NCBI RefSeq assembly: GCF_002086815.1
Contig: NZ_MVID01000021.1
Coordinates: forward strand, 1 to 64,000
Length of the DNA: 64,000 nucleotides
Direction of reading: 5' to 3'
Origin: Mycolicibacterium parafortuitum
GTDB lineage: Bacteria > Actinomycetota > Actinomycetes > Mycobacteriales > Mycobacteriaceae
The notes beneath the pieces are model-generated. The model was not told the DNA's origin, did no database searches, and saw only the letters and a list, made by a program, of their open reading frames with translations. The position numbers and the translations under genes were made by a program. Positions 44,243 through 53,534 of the stretch are shown in pieces (position 1 is the first letter of the stretch; each line of letters begins with the position of its first letter).

Positions 44243-44644
44243 GTGCACACCGACGTACTCGACCTCGACACCTCGCGGCGCACGACCGTCGACCTGACCG
44301 ATGCGGTGCGCGACTTCTGCGCAGGCCGCGGAGACGGACTGTGCAATGTGTTCGTGCCGCACGCGACGGCGGGCATCGCCGTCCTGGAGACCGGCGCGGG
44401 CTCCGATCACGATTTCGTCGACACCCTCGAGCGGCTGCTGCCGCGCGACGACCGCTACCGCCACCGGCACGGCTCGCCCGGGCACGGAGCCGACCACGTG
44501 CTGCCCGGTCTGGTGTCCCCGTCGGTGACGGTGCCCGTCGCCGACGGAGAACCGCTGCTGGGCACCTGGCAGAGCATCGTGCTGGTCGACCTGAACAGGG
44601 ACAACCCCCGCCGATCGGTCCGGCTCAGCTTCGTGGCGGGCTGA
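44243..44644 (+). CDS. YjbQ / UPF0047 family protein
   Basis: A 133-residue single-domain protein with the UPF0047 motifs FVPHATAGIAVLE (family HTTAA/HATAG segment), HRHGSPGHGADHVLPG (metal-binding His cluster) and GTWQSIVLVDLN near the end. Homologues can show secondary thiamine-phosphate synthase activity; the physiological role is unsettled. It lies just upstream of alaS, the position of Rv2556c in M. tuberculosis. The start is GTG, probably leaderless. Confidence 0.92.
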   Translation: MHTDVLDLDTSRRTTVDLTDAVRDFCAGRGDGLCNVFVPHATAGIAVLETGAGSDHDFVDTLERLLPRDDRYRHRHGSPGHGADHVLPGLVSPSVTVPVADGEPLLGTWQSIVLVDLNRDNPRRSVRLSFVAG

Positions 44645-44681
44645 CCCCGTCGTCCGTCGAAACCCTCGCGACCCAGACCGG

Positions 44682-44687
44682 TACTGT
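44682..44687 (+). promoter_or_regulatory. Putative -10 element of alaS
   Basis: TACTGT matches TAnnnT and lies 45 bp before the alaS GTG, leaving room for a leader of about 38 nt with a GAAGGA ribosome site. No clear -35 is visible. Confidence 0.3.
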
Positions 44688-44731
44688 AGTGCGGTCGAGT
44701 ATTCGCAGGTTGAGCCGAAGGACGTCAGGAC

Positions 44732-47437
44732 GTGCAGACACACGAGATCAGGAAGCGGTTCCTTGATCATTTCGTGAAGGCGGGCCACACCGAGGTGCCC
44801 AGCGCTTCGGTGATCCTCGACGACCCCAACCTGTTGTTCGTCAACGCGGGCATGGTGCAGTTCGTGCCGTACTTCCTCGGGCAGCGCACCCCGCCGTACC
44901 CACGGGCGACCAGCGTCCAGAAGTGCATCCGCACCCCGGACATCGACGAGGTCGGCATCACCACCCGGCACAACACCTTCTTCCAGATGGCCGGCAACTT
45001 CAGTTTCGGCGACTACTTCAAGAAGGGCGCCATCGAACTGGCCTGGTCGCTTCTGACCAACTCCGTCGACGACGGCGGCTACGGATTCGATCCCGAAAAG
45101 CTCTGGGCCACCGTCTATCTCGATGATGACGAGGCGATCGAGATCTGGCAGCAAGTGGCCGGCCTGCCGCTCGAGCGCATCCAGCGCCGCGGGATGGCCG
45201 ACAACTACTGGTCCATGGGGATCCCCGGGCCGTGCGGGCCCTGCTCGGAGATCTACTTCGACCGCGGACCCGAATACGGTGTCGACGGCGGACCCGAGGC
45301 CAACGAGGACCGCTACATCGAGATCTGGAATCTCGTGTTCATGCAGAACGAGCGCGGCGAGGGCACCTCGAAGGACGACTTCGAAATCCTCGGGCCGCTG
45401 CCGCGCAAGAACATCGACACCGGCATGGGTGTCGAGCGCATCGCGTGCCTGCTGCAGGGCGTCGACAACGTCTACGAGACCGACCTGGTCCGGCCCGTCA
45501 TCGACCTGGTCGCCGCGATCGCGCCGCGCGGTTACGGCGAGGGCAACCATGAGGACGACGTCCGGTACCGGATCATCGCCGACCACAGCCGCACCGCGGC
45601 GATCATCATCGGCGACGGCGTCACCCCCGGTAACGAGGGCCGTGGCTACGTGCTGCGCCGTCTGCTGCGCCGCATCATCCGCTCCGCCAAGCTGCTCGGC
45701 GTCGATCGCCCCATCATGGGCGAACTGATGACCACCGTGCGCGACGCGATGGGGCCGTCCTACCCCGAACTGGTCACCGATTTCGAGCGCATCAACCGCA
45801 TCGCGGTCGCCGAGGAGACCGCGTTCAACCGCACCCTGGCGTCCGGGTCGAAGCTGTTCGACGACGCCGCGCAGTCCACCAAGGCGTCCGGGGCCACGGT
45901 GCTGTCGGGCAGCGATGCGTTCACCCTGCATGACACCTACGGCTTCCCGATCGACCTGACCCTGGAGATGGCCGCCGAGGCCGGCCTGTCGGTCGACGAA
46001 GAGGGCTTCCGCGGCCTGATGGCCGAACAGCGCAGGCGCGCCAAGGCCGATGCGGCCGCACGCAAGCAGGCGCACACCGACCTGTCGGCCTACCGCGAGC
46101 TCGTCGACGCCGGCCCCACCGAGTTCACCGGTTTCGACGAACTGACCACCGAGGCACGCATTCTCGGGATCTTCGTGGACGGTAAGCGGGTCCCGGTGGT
46201 GTCCCACGGGCAGGCCGGCGACTCCGGCACCGTCCCCGACCGCGTCGAGCTGATCCTCGACCGCACCCCGTTCTACGCCGAGTCGGGCGGTCAGATCGCC
46301 GACGAGGGCACCGTCACCGGGACCGGGGCGTCGGCGACCGCGAAAGCCGCCGTCAACGACGTTCAGAAGATCGCGAAAACACTGTGGGCGCACCGCATCA
46401 CCGTCGAGTCCGGCGAGTTCGTCGAAGGTGACACCGTGGTCGCTGCGGTGGACCCGAACTGGCGCCACGGCGCGACCCAGGGCCACTCCGGCACCCACAT
46501 GGTGCACGCCGCGCTGCGTCAGGTGCTCGGACCCAATGCGGTCCAGGCGGGCTCGCTGAACCGACCGGGCTATCTGCGCTTCGACTTCAACTGGCAGGGC
46601 GCGCTGAGCGAGGACCAGCGTCGCGACATCGAGGTGGTCGCCAACGAGGCCGTGATCGCCGCGTTCGAGGTCAACACGTTCAACACCTCGCTCGACCAGG
46701 CCAAGGCGATGGGTGCGATGGCGCTGTTCGGGGAGGCCTACCCCGACGAGGTCCGGGTGGTCGAGATCGGCGGCCCGTTCTCGCTGGAGCTGTGCGGCGG
46801 CACCCACGTCCAGAACTCGGCCCAGATCGGTCCGGTCACCGTGCTCGGGGAGTCCTCGGTCGGCTCCGGGGTGCGCCGTGTCGAGGCGTACGTCGGGCTG
46901 GACTCGTTCAAACACCTCGCGAAGGAACGAGCCCTGCTGGCCGGGCTGGCGTCCTCGCTGAAGGTGCCCTCCGACGAAGTGCCCGCCCGGGTGGAGAACC
47001 TGGTGGACCGGTTGCGTGCCGCGGAGAAGGAACTCGACCGGCTGCGGTTGGCCGGTGCGCGCGCCGCCGCGGCCAACGCGGCCGCGGGTGCCGAGGAGAT
47101 CGGCGGCGTCCGGCTGGTCGCCCAGCGGATGGCCGGCGGGATCTCCGCGGGCGATCTGCGCTCGCTGGTCGGGGACGTGCGCGGCAAGCTGGGCAGTGAT
47201 CCAGCCGTCGTCGCGCTGATCGCCGAGGGCGACGACGACTCGGTGCCGTTCGTGGTCGCGGTCAACCAGGCCGCCCAGGACCGCGGGTTGCGCGCCAATG
47301 ATCTGGTCAAGGTGCTGGGGGCCGCGGTCAACGGCCGCGGCGGGGGCAAGGCCGATCTGGCACAGGGATCAGGTAAGGGGGCGGCAGGTATCGACGCCGC
47401 ACTGGCAGCGATACGTGCGGAGATGGGCCGGAGTTAG
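44732..47437 (+). CDS. alaS: Alanyl-tRNA synthetase
   Basis: A 901-residue AlaRS with all expected parts: class II catalytic core (FVNAGMVQFVPYFLG, RHNTFFQMAGNFSFGDYF), the editing domain with zinc ligands GHSGTHMVHAALR and LCGGTHVQ (Cys-x-x-x-His), and a C-terminal coiled and oligomerisation region including GKADLAQGSGK. It charges tRNA-Ala and edits Ser/Gly mischarging. The start is GTG with GAAGGA upstream, and ruvX follows by 4 bp. Confidence 0.98.
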   Translation: MQTHEIRKRFLDHFVKAGHTEVPSASVILDDPNLLFVNAGMVQFVPYFLGQRTPPYPRATSVQKCIRTPDIDEVGITTRHNTFFQMAGNFSFGDYFKKGAIELAWSLLTNSVDDGGYGFDPEKLWATVYLDDDEAIEIWQQVAGLPLERIQRRGMADNYWSMGIPGPCGPCSEIYFDRGPEYGVDGGPEANEDRYIEIWNLVFMQNERGEGTSKDDFEILGPLPRKNIDTGMGVERIACLLQGVDNVYETDLVRPVIDLVAAIAPRGYGEGNHEDDVRYRIIADHSRTAAIIIGDGVTPGNEGRGYVLRRLLRRIIRSAKLLGVDRPIMGELMTTVRDAMGPSYPELVTDFERINRIAVAEETAFNRTLASGSKLFDDAAQSTKASGATVLSGSDAFTLHDTYGFPIDLTLEMAAEAGLSVDEEGFRGLMAEQRRRAKADAAARKQAHTDLSAYRELVDAGPTEFTGFDELTTEARILGIFVDGKRVPVVSHGQAGDSGTVPDRVELILDRTPFYAESGGQIADEGTVTGTGASATAKAAVNDVQKIAKTLWAHRITVESGEFVEGDTVVAAVDPNWRHGATQGHSGTHMVHAALRQVLGPNAVQAGSLNRPGYLRFDFNWQGALSEDQRRDIEVVANEAVIAAFEVNTFNTSLDQAKAMGAMALFGEAYPDEVRVVEIGGPFSLELCGGTHVQNSAQIGPVTVLGESSVGSGVRRVEAYVGLDSFKHLAKERALLAGLASSLKVPSDEVPARVENLVDRLRAAEKELDRLRLAGARAAAANAAAGAEEIGGVRLVAQRMAGGISAGDLRSLVGDVRGKLGSDPAVVALIAEGDDDSVPFVVAVNQAAQDRGLRANDLVKVLGAAVNGRGGGKADLAQGSGKGAAGIDAALAAIRAEMGRS

Positions 47438-47441
47438 CCGC

Positions 47442-47969
47442 GTGCCCGACACCGACTGGACCAGCCGGGTACCCGATCGTCCCGGCGATCCGAACGCGGC
47501 CCCCGATCCGGGGCGCGGCCGCCGGCTCGGTGTGGACGTGGGCACCGTGCGCATCGGCGTGGCCGTCAGCGACCCTGACGCGATCCTCGCGACGCCGGTG
47601 GAGACGGTGGCCCGGGACCGGCGCGCCAACAAGCTTGTGCGCAGGCTCGCGGCGCTGGTCGACGAGTATCAGGTGGTGGAAGTCGTTGTCGGGCTGCCGC
47701 GGACGCTGGCCGACCGGGCGGGTTCGTCGGCGCAGGATGCCACCGACGTCGCCGACCAGCTGGCAGCGCGGATCGCGCCCGTGCCGGTGCGGTTGGCCGA
47801 CGAGCGGTTCACCACGGTGACCGCGCAGCGGGCGTTACGGGAGGCGGGAGTACGGGCCCGGGGCCAACGGTCGGTGATCGACCAGGCCGCGGCGGTGGGG
47901 ATCCTTCAGAACTGGCTGGACCAGAGGCGGGCAGCGTTGCCCGCACACGGAGAGGTCTTGGATGACTGA
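47442..47969 (+). CDS. ruvX: Holliday-junction resolvase-like / pre-16S rRNA nuclease
   Basis: A 175-residue YqgF-family RNase H-fold protein: RLGVDVGTVRIGVAVSD (first acidic residue), VVVGLPRTLADRAGSSAQ (family motif) and RLADERFTTVTA, with a C-terminal D-Q-A-A-A-V. E. coli YqgF matures 16S rRNA 5' ends; the mycobacterial protein also has Holliday-junction activity claims. An N-terminal extension of about 25 polar residues precedes the domain. The start is GTG; it overlaps mltG by 8 bp. Confidence 0.95.
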   Translation: MPDTDWTSRVPDRPGDPNAAPDPGRGRRLGVDVGTVRIGVAVSDPDAILATPVETVARDRRANKLVRRLAALVDEYQVVEVVVGLPRTLADRAGSSAQDATDVADQLAARIAPVPVRLADERFTTVTAQRALREAGVRARGQRSVIDQAAAVGILQNWLDQRRAALPAHGEVLDD

Positions 47970-49209
47970 CAATTGGCACACGGACCGGGCCGAGCCGTTG
48001 GCGGTGGGCCCGCCCCGTCAGAAGATGACGCGGCGGGAACGCGCCAGGGCCGAGCGCATGCGGCGCCGCCGGCGTGCCGGCCTGGTCGTCGCACTGTCGA
48101 TGCTCGTCGTCGTCGCGGTCGTCGCGGTGTTCCTCGGCTCGCGGATGTGGCACTCGGTGTTCGGCGGCAGCAGCACCGATTTCGCCGGTGACGGCGTCAA
48201 CGATGTGGTCATCCAGGTCCACGACGGCGACTCGACCACCGCGATCGGGCAGACGCTGCAGGACAACAATGTCGTCGCCAACGTCAAGACGTTCGTCGAC
48301 GCGGCCGACGGGAACTCCGCGATCTCGGCGATCCAACCCGGCTTCTACAAGGTGCGCACCGAGATCCCGGCGTCGTCCGCGGTGGAACGGCTGGCCGATC
48401 CGGCCAACCGGGTCGGCAAACTGGTGATCCCGGAGGGCCGCCAGCTCGACGACGTCCGCGACGTGAAGACCAACGCCGTCACCGCGGGCATCCTGACGCT
48501 GATCTCCAACGCATCCTGCGTCGACCTCGACGGCGACCGGCGCTGTGTGCCCGCCGAGGACCTCAAGAACGTCGCGTCGACCGCGACCCCGCTGGAGCTG
48601 GGGGTGCCGGAGTGGGCGACGGACGCCGTCGACGCGATGGGCTCCGACCACCGCAGGCTGGAGGGCCTGATCGCGCCCGGCACCTGGAACATCGACCCGT
48701 CGGCGCCTCCGCAGGACATCCTCGCGACGCTGATCTCCACGAGTGCGGCGCAGTACGAGCAGAGCGGTCTGCTCACCACCGCGACCGCGATCGACATGAC
48801 GCCGTACGAGGTGCTCGTCGTGGCGTCCCTGGTTCAGCGGGAGGCCACCCCCGAGGACTTCTCGAAGGTCGCCCGGGTGATCTACAACCGGCTCGCGGAG
48901 CGTCGCACCCTGGAGTTCGACTCCACGGTGAACTACCCGCTGGACCGCATCGAGGTCGCGACCACCGACGGCGACCGCGGGCAGATGACGCCGTGGAACA
49001 CCTACGTGCGGCCCGGCCTGCCCGCCACCCCGATCTGCTCACCCGGCGGCCCCGCGCTCGTCGCCGCCGAACAGCCCGAGCCCGGTGACTGGCTGTACTT
49101 CGTCACCATCGACATGCAGGGCACCACGCTGTTCACCAAGGAGTACGAACAGCATCTGGCCAACATCGAGCTCGCGATCCGCAACGGTGTCCTCGACTCG
49201 GCCCGGTGA
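47962..49209 (+). CDS. mltG: Endolytic murein transglycosylase MltG
   Basis: A 415-residue YceG-family protein: cytoplasmic basic N-terminus (RRERARAERMRRRRR), one transmembrane helix (about residues 39-58), an extracytoplasmic LysM-like part, then the catalytic domain with the active-site Glu in ASLVQREATPEDFSKVA and the downstream VIYNRL and STVNY motifs. It cuts nascent glycan strands to set chain length. Position between ruvX and aroE is conserved in Actinobacteria. The ATG overlaps ruvX; the aroE start lies within its last 23 bp. Confidence 0.95.
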   Translation: MTDNWHTDRAEPLAVGPPRQKMTRRERARAERMRRRRRAGLVVALSMLVVVAVVAVFLGSRMWHSVFGGSSTDFAGDGVNDVVIQVHDGDSTTAIGQTLQDNNVVANVKTFVDAADGNSAISAIQPGFYKVRTEIPASSAVERLADPANRVGKLVIPEGRQLDDVRDVKTNAVTAGILTLISNASCVDLDGDRRCVPAEDLKNVASTATPLELGVPEWATDAVDAMGSDHRRLEGLIAPGTWNIDPSAPPQDILATLISTSAAQYEQSGLLTTATAIDMTPYEVLVVASLVQREATPEDFSKVARVIYNRLAERRTLEFDSTVNYPLDRIEVATTDGDRGQMTPWNTYVRPGLPATPICSPGGPALVAAEQPEPGDWLYFVTIDMQGTTLFTKEYEQHLANIELAIRNGVLDSAR

Positions 49210-50017
49210 CGCGCCGCGGCGCGCGGCCGTGCTGGGTTCCCCGATCGCGCACTCGCGGTCCCCGCAACTGCACCTGGCCGCGTACCGGGCGCTGGGTCTG
49301 CACGGATGGACCTACGACCGCATCGAATGCGGTGAGGACGAACTTCCCGGCCTGGTCGCAGGTCTCGGCCCGGAGTGGGTCGGGCTGTCGGTGACGATGC
49401 CCGGCAAGTTCGCCGCGCTGCGCGTCGCCGACGAGGCGACCGAGCGGGCCCGTGCGGTCGGTTCGGCGAACACCCTGGTGCGCACCGCCACCGGTTGGCG
49501 GGCCGACAACACCGACATCGACGGGGTCGCGGGCGCGTTGACCGATGCACAGGTGACGGGCCGGCGTGCCGTCGTGATCGGGTCGGGCGGGACCGCCCCC
49601 GCCGTCGTCGTCGGGCTGATCCAGACCGGGATCACCCACGTGACCGTCGCGGCCCGCAACCCCGAGAAGGCGGCGCCGCTGCTGCGGCTCGGTCGTGCCT
49701 ACGGGGCGGACACCGACTGGGTGGGGCTGCCCGACGACCGGTTGGCCGAGGTCGTCGCTCGCGTGGACGTCGCGGTGAACACCGTCCCGGCCGACGCGGT
49801 CGCCCCGCACGCCGCGGCGCTGGCCGGCACACCGGTGCTGCTCGACGCGATCTACAACCCGTGGCCGACCCTGCTCGCCACGGCGGTGGCGGCCGCCGGG
49901 GGCCGGGTCATCAGCGGCTTCGAGATGCTGCTGAACCAGGCCTTCGCCCAGGTGGAGCAGTTCACCGGGCTGCCGGCTCCGAAAGAGGCGATGAGGCAGG
50001 CGCTGGTGCGGGCTTAA
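49187..50017 (+). CDS. aroE: Shikimate dehydrogenase
   Basis: A 276-residue AroE: AVLGSPIAHSRSPQLHLAAY (substrate Ser pair) near the N-terminus, VTMPGKF with the catalytic Lys, NTDIDG with the catalytic Asp, a glycine-rich VIGSGGTAPAV cofactor loop, and a C-terminal GFEMLLNQA. It reduces 3-dehydroshikimate with NADPH. I chose the GTG at 49187, which gives a 23-bp overlap with mltG; GTG 49228 would cut into the first strand. Confidence 0.96.
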   Translation: MSSTRPGDAPRRAAVLGSPIAHSRSPQLHLAAYRALGLHGWTYDRIECGEDELPGLVAGLGPEWVGLSVTMPGKFAALRVADEATERARAVGSANTLVRTATGWRADNTDIDGVAGALTDAQVTGRRAVVIGSGGTAPAVVVGLIQTGITHVTVAARNPEKAAPLLRLGRAYGADTDWVGLPDDRLAEVVARVDVAVNTVPADAVAPHAAALAGTPVLLDAIYNPWPTLLATAVAAAGGRVISGFEMLLNQAFAQVEQFTGLPAPKEAMRQALVRA

Positions 50018-50020
50018 CCT
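50015..50020 (+). promoter_or_regulatory. Leaderless-type -10 element overlapping the aroE stop
   Basis: TAACCT contains the aroE TAA stop and ends 6 nt before GTG 50027. It would give the prepilin peptidase gene its own leaderless transcript inside the operon. Confidence 0.45.
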
Positions 50021-50026
50021 CGACAG

Positions 50027-50470
50027 GTGGGGGAGATCGCCGGCGGGATCGCCACCGCAGGCGTCGCGGTCTGGTTGATCGCGTTGAGCGCGTGCGACAT
50101 TCGGAGCCGTCGGCTGCCGAACACGCTGACCCTGCCCGGTGCCGCGGTGATCCTGGTCGTCGCGGCCGGCACCGGGCACGGCCTTGCCGCGGTCGCCGGG
50201 GCGGCGGCGCTGTTCGGCGTCTACCTCACCGTGCACCTGATCGCACCGGCCGCGCTGGGTGCCGGCGACGTCAAACTCGCGCTCGGTCTCGGCGCGCTGA
50301 CCGGCGTCTACGGCGCCGACGTGTGGGTGCTCGCCGCGCTGGGCGCCTCGCTGACGACCGGCGTGCTCGCGCTGTGCCGGCGGCTGCGCGGCGTGCGCTC
50401 GACGGTCCCGCACGGGCCGTCGATGTGCCTGGCCGCCGGGCTCGTGGTCGGGCTTTCCGCGACGGTGTGA
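50027..50470 (+). CDS. Type IV prepilin peptidase-like (A24) membrane protein
   Basis: A 147-residue integral membrane protein with the two A24 aspartates, one in ACDIRSRRLPN (near residue 25) and one in GAGDVKLALGLG (near residue 80). It lacks the N-terminal methyltransferase part of full PilD, so it is a core-only form, as in Rv2551c. It would cleave type IV-like or Flp pilin leaders at the membrane; no pilin gene is nearby. Confidence 0.87.
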   Translation: MGEIAGGIATAGVAVWLIALSACDIRSRRLPNTLTLPGAAVILVVAAGTGHGLAAVAGAAALFGVYLTVHLIAPAALGAGDVKLALGLGALTGVYGADVWVLAALGASLTTGVLALCRRLRGVRSTVPHGPSMCLAAGLVVGLSATV

Positions 50471-50476
50471 CACGGC

Positions 50477-50499
50477 CGTGCGCGCGATGGCCGCGCACG
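50477..50499 (+). terminator. GC-rich hairpin upstream of aroC
   Basis: CGTGCGCG (50477-50484) pairs with CGCGCACG (50492-50499) around a 7-nt loop, in the 81-bp gap between the prepilin peptidase gene and aroC. It may attenuate readthrough into aroC or end the upstream transcript. Confidence 0.4.
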
Positions 50500-50551
50500 A
50501 TGGCGTGGCAGGATTTCAACGCGGCTGACCTGGCGTGCGAAACTGGGACGC

Positions 50552-51760
50552 GTGTTGCGATGGACGACTGCAGGTGAATCTCACGGCCGGGCGCTGGTGG
50601 CGATGGTCGAAGGGATGGTCGCCGGCGTTCACGTGACCTCCGGCGACATCGCCGATCAGCTTGCCCGCCGCCGCCTCGGCTACGGCCGCGGCGCCCGGAT
50701 GAAGTTCGAGCAGGATCAGGTCACGCTGCTGGCCGGTATGCGCCACGGGCTCACGCTCGGCGGGCCGATCGCCATCGAGATCGGCAACACCGAATGGCCG
50801 AAGTGGGAGACCGTGATGGCGCCCGACCCGGTCGACGCCGAGGCGCTGGCCGACAGCGCCGCCCGCAACGCGCCGTTGACCCGGCCGCGCCCCGGGCACG
50901 CCGACTATGCGGGCATGCTCAAGTACGGCTTCGACGACGCGCGACCGGTGCTGGAACGCGCGAGCGCGCGCGAGACCGCGGCGCGGGTCGCGGCCGGCAC
51001 GGTGGCGCGTGCGTTCCTCAAGCAGGCGCTCGGCGTCGACATCGTGTCCCATGTGATCTCGATCGGCGCGTCCGATCCGTACGACGGCCCGCCGCCGCAG
51101 GCCGCCGATCTGGCCGCCGTGGACGACAGCCCGGTGCGCGCGTTCGACAAGCGCAGCGAAGAACTGATGATCGCCGAAATCGAGGCGGCCAAACGCGACG
51201 GCGACACCCTCGGCGGCGTCGTCGAGGTGGTCGCCCACGGCCTTCCGGTCGGGCTCGGCTCGTTCACCAGCGGTGAGAGCCGGCTCGACAGCCAGCTCGC
51301 CGGTGCCGTGATGGGGATCCAGGCCATCAAGGGCGTCGAGATCGGTGACGGCTTCGAGACGGCACGCCGGCGAGGCAGCGTCGCGCACGACGAGATCTAC
51401 CCGGGCCCCGACGGGGTGATCCGGTCCACCAACCGCGCCGGCGGACTCGAAGGCGGCATGACCAACGGGCTGCCCGTCCGGGTGCGGGCGGCGATGAAGC
51501 CGATCTCCACCGTGCCGCGCGCACTGGCGACGGTCGACATGTCGACCGGCGACGAAGCCGTCGCGATCCACCAGCGTTCCGACGTGTGCGCGGTCCCCGC
51601 CGCCGGCGTGGTGGTCGAGACGATGGTGGCGCTGGTGCTGGCCCGCGCGGCGCTGGCCAAGTTCGGCGGCGACTCCCTGGCCGAGACACGGGCCAACATC
51701 GACAACTACCTGCGTTCGGTGGCCGCGCGGGAACCGTCGACCAACGGGATGTCGACCTGA
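50552..51760 (+). CDS. aroC: Chorismate synthase
   Basis: A 402-residue AroC with the three signature regions: TTAGESHGRALVA at the N-terminus, GRGARMKFEQDQV near residue 48, and RASARETAARVAAGTVARA near residue 135; the C-terminal KPISTVPRAL and R-S-D-V-C-A-V-P-A are also present. It converts EPSP to chorismate using reduced FMN. The start is GTG TTG CGA (VLRW). aroK follows by a TGATG overlap. Confidence 0.98.
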   Translation: MLRWTTAGESHGRALVAMVEGMVAGVHVTSGDIADQLARRRLGYGRGARMKFEQDQVTLLAGMRHGLTLGGPIAIEIGNTEWPKWETVMAPDPVDAEALADSAARNAPLTRPRPGHADYAGMLKYGFDDARPVLERASARETAARVAAGTVARAFLKQALGVDIVSHVISIGASDPYDGPPPQAADLAAVDDSPVRAFDKRSEELMIAEIEAAKRDGDTLGGVVEVVAHGLPVGLGSFTSGESRLDSQLAGAVMGIQAIKGVEIGDGFETARRRGSVAHDEIYPGPDGVIRSTNRAGGLEGGMTNGLPVRVRAAMKPISTVPRALATVDMSTGDEAVAIHQRSDVCAVPAAGVVVETMVALVLARAALAKFGGDSLAETRANIDNYLRSVAAREPSTNGMST

Positions 51761-52422
51761 TGTCTCCGAAGGCGGTGCTGATCGGCCTGCCGGGGTCGGG
51801 CAAGTCCACCATCGGGCGGCGCCTGGCCAAAGCGCTGGAGGTTCCGCTGCTGGACACCGACAACGCGATCGAGCAGACCACCGGGCGGACCATCGCCGAC
51901 ATCTTCGCCACCGACGGCGAAGCCGAGTTCCGCCGGATCGAAGAGCAGGTGATCCGCGATGCGCTGGCCACCCACGACGGGGTGCTGTCCCTGGGCGGGG
52001 GCGCGGTGACCACCGAGGGTGTCCGCGAGGCGCTGGCCGGGCACAACGTGATCTACCTGGAGATCAGTGCCGCCGAGGGTATCCGGCGCACCGGGGGTTC
52101 GACCGTACGGCCGCTGCTCGCCGGACCCGACCGCGGCGAGAAGTTCAAAGCCCTGATGGCCGAGCGTGTTCCGCTGTACCGGCAGGTCGCCACCATCCGG
52201 GTCAACACCAACCACCGCAACCCAGGCGCGGTCGTGCGCTACATCTGCGCGCGACTGGAGGACCGGGACGCCAAACCCGAGCGGCGCCGCAGGCGCACGG
52301 TGTGGCGGCGGGCGCCGCTGTCGCTGACGCCCACGCCGTCGACCGAGGCGCCGCCGAGCCCCGCCGTGGTTGCCGCCCAGAAGGGCAAAGGATCGTCGTG
52401 CATGCGAAAGGACGAGCAGTGA
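51760..52422 (+). CDS. aroK: Shikimate kinase with C-terminal extension
   Basis: A 220-residue kinase. Walker A is GLPGSGKST (residues 9-17), then the shikimate-binding Asp in LLDTDNA and Arg in EFRRIEE, the glycine triplet LSLGGGAV (about residue 79), and the lid Arg in VRPLLAG. The catalytic core ends near residue 170, like the 176-residue M. tuberculosis enzyme. The last 45-50 residues are a basic then Pro/Ser/Ala-rich extension (RRRRRTVWRR ... TPTPSTEAPPSP) that looks disordered. Both ends overlap neighbours (TGATG with aroC, GTGA with aroB). Confidence 0.96.
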   Translation: MSPKAVLIGLPGSGKSTIGRRLAKALEVPLLDTDNAIEQTTGRTIADIFATDGEAEFRRIEEQVIRDALATHDGVLSLGGGAVTTEGVREALAGHNVIYLEISAAEGIRRTGGSTVRPLLAGPDRGEKFKALMAERVPLYRQVATIRVNTNHRNPGAVVRYICARLEDRDAKPERRRRRTVWRRAPLSLTPTPSTEAPPSPAVVAAQKGKGSSCMRKDEQ

Positions 52423-53498
52423 CAGAGCCGGTGACGGTTGAGGTTCGGACCGATCCGCCCTACCCGGTGATCATCGGCAGAGGTCTGCTCGGCGATCTGG
52501 GCCGTGTCCTCGACGGACGGCACAAGGTCGCGATCCTGCATCAGCCGACCCTGAACGAGACCGCCGAGGTGATCCGGAAGCACCTGGCGGACAACGGGAT
52601 CGACGCGCACCGTATCGAGATCCCGGACGCCGAGGGCGGTAAGGAACTGCCCGTCGTCGGGTTCATCTGGCAGGTGCTCGGCCGGATCGGCATCGGCCGC
52701 AAGGACGCGATCGTGAGCCTGGGCGGGGGAGCGGCCACCGACGTGGCCGGCTTCGCGGCGGCGACCTGGTTGCGCGGCATCGACATCGTGCACGTTCCCA
52801 CCACGCTGCTGGGCATGGTCGACGCCGCGGTCGGCGGCAAGACCGGGATCAACACCGAAGCGGGCAAGAACCTCGTCGGCGCGTTCCACCAGCCGGCCGC
52901 GGTGCTGATCGACCTGGCGACGCTGGAGTCGTTGCCGCGCAACGAGATCATCGCCGGGATGGCCGAGATCGTGAAGGCCGGATTCATCGCCGACCCCGTC
53001 ATCCTCGACATGATCGAAGCCGACCCGGACGCCGCGCTCGACCCCACCGGTGCCGTACTGCCCGAACTGATCAGGCGTGCCGTCGCGGTCAAGGCCGAGG
53101 TCGTGGCCGCCGACGAGAAGGAATCGCAGCTGCGCGAGATCCTCAACTACGGCCACACCCTGGCGCACGCGATCGAGCGGCGGGAGCGCTACCAGTGGCG
53201 CCACGGGGCCGCGGTGTCGGTCGGACTGGTGTTCGCGGCCGAACTCGGCCGGCTGGCCGGGCGGCTCGACGACGGCACCGCCGCGCGTCACCGCACGATC
53301 CTGACGTCGCTGGGGCTGCCGGTCAGCTACGACGCCGACGCGCTTCCACAGTTGATGGAGGCGATGCTGGGGGACAAGAAGACCCGCGCCGGGGTGTTGC
53401 GGTTCGTGGTGCTCGACGGGCTGGGCAAGCCGGGACGCCTCGAAGGGCCGGATCCGTCGCTGCTGGCCGCCGCCTACGCCGAGGTCGCCCGGGACTGA
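52419..53498 (+). CDS. aroB: 3-Dehydroquinate synthase
   Basis: A 359-residue AroB: VSLGGGAATDVAGFAAATW (NAD-binding glycines and the first zinc-side residues), VPTTLLGMVDAAVGGKTGIN, metal ligands in AEIVKAG and ILNYGHTLAHAIE, and a later RHGAAVSVG. It closes DAHP to dehydroquinate, the second shikimate step. The GTG start overlaps the aroK stop; AAAGGA (52406-52411) is upstream. An aroQ dehydratase gene, expected next in M. tuberculosis order, is absent here. Confidence 0.97.
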   Translation: MTEPVTVEVRTDPPYPVIIGRGLLGDLGRVLDGRHKVAILHQPTLNETAEVIRKHLADNGIDAHRIEIPDAEGGKELPVVGFIWQVLGRIGIGRKDAIVSLGGGAATDVAGFAAATWLRGIDIVHVPTTLLGMVDAAVGGKTGINTEAGKNLVGAFHQPAAVLIDLATLESLPRNEIIAGMAEIVKAGFIADPVILDMIEADPDAALDPTGAVLPELIRRAVAVKAEVVAADEKESQLREILNYGHTLAHAIERRERYQWRHGAAVSVGLVFAAELGRLAGRLDDGTAARHRTILTSLGLPVSYDADALPQLMEAMLGDKKTRAGVLRFVVLDGLGKPGRLEGPDPSLLAAAYAEVARD

Positions 53499-53533
53499 CG
53501 TCCGCGCACGCGGATTCGGCGTGCGTCGGTCAG
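53495..53533. terminator. Bidirectional hairpin between aroB and the B-4DMT gene
   Basis: CGCACGC (53505-53511) pairs with GCGTGCG (53519-53525), and an outer CTGAC (53495-53499) pairs with GTCAG (53529-53533), giving a bulged hairpin that begins in the aroB stop codon. It fills the 36-bp gap between two convergent genes. Confidence 0.5.
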
Positions 53534-53534
53534 A

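Noticed and set aside
43838..46915. Very long open frame on the minus strand opposite alaS
   Set aside because: It is the mirror of alaS codon structure in high-G+C DNA. Only its last 102 residues, starting at 44146 with a good ribosome site, form a real protein (GlsB-like).
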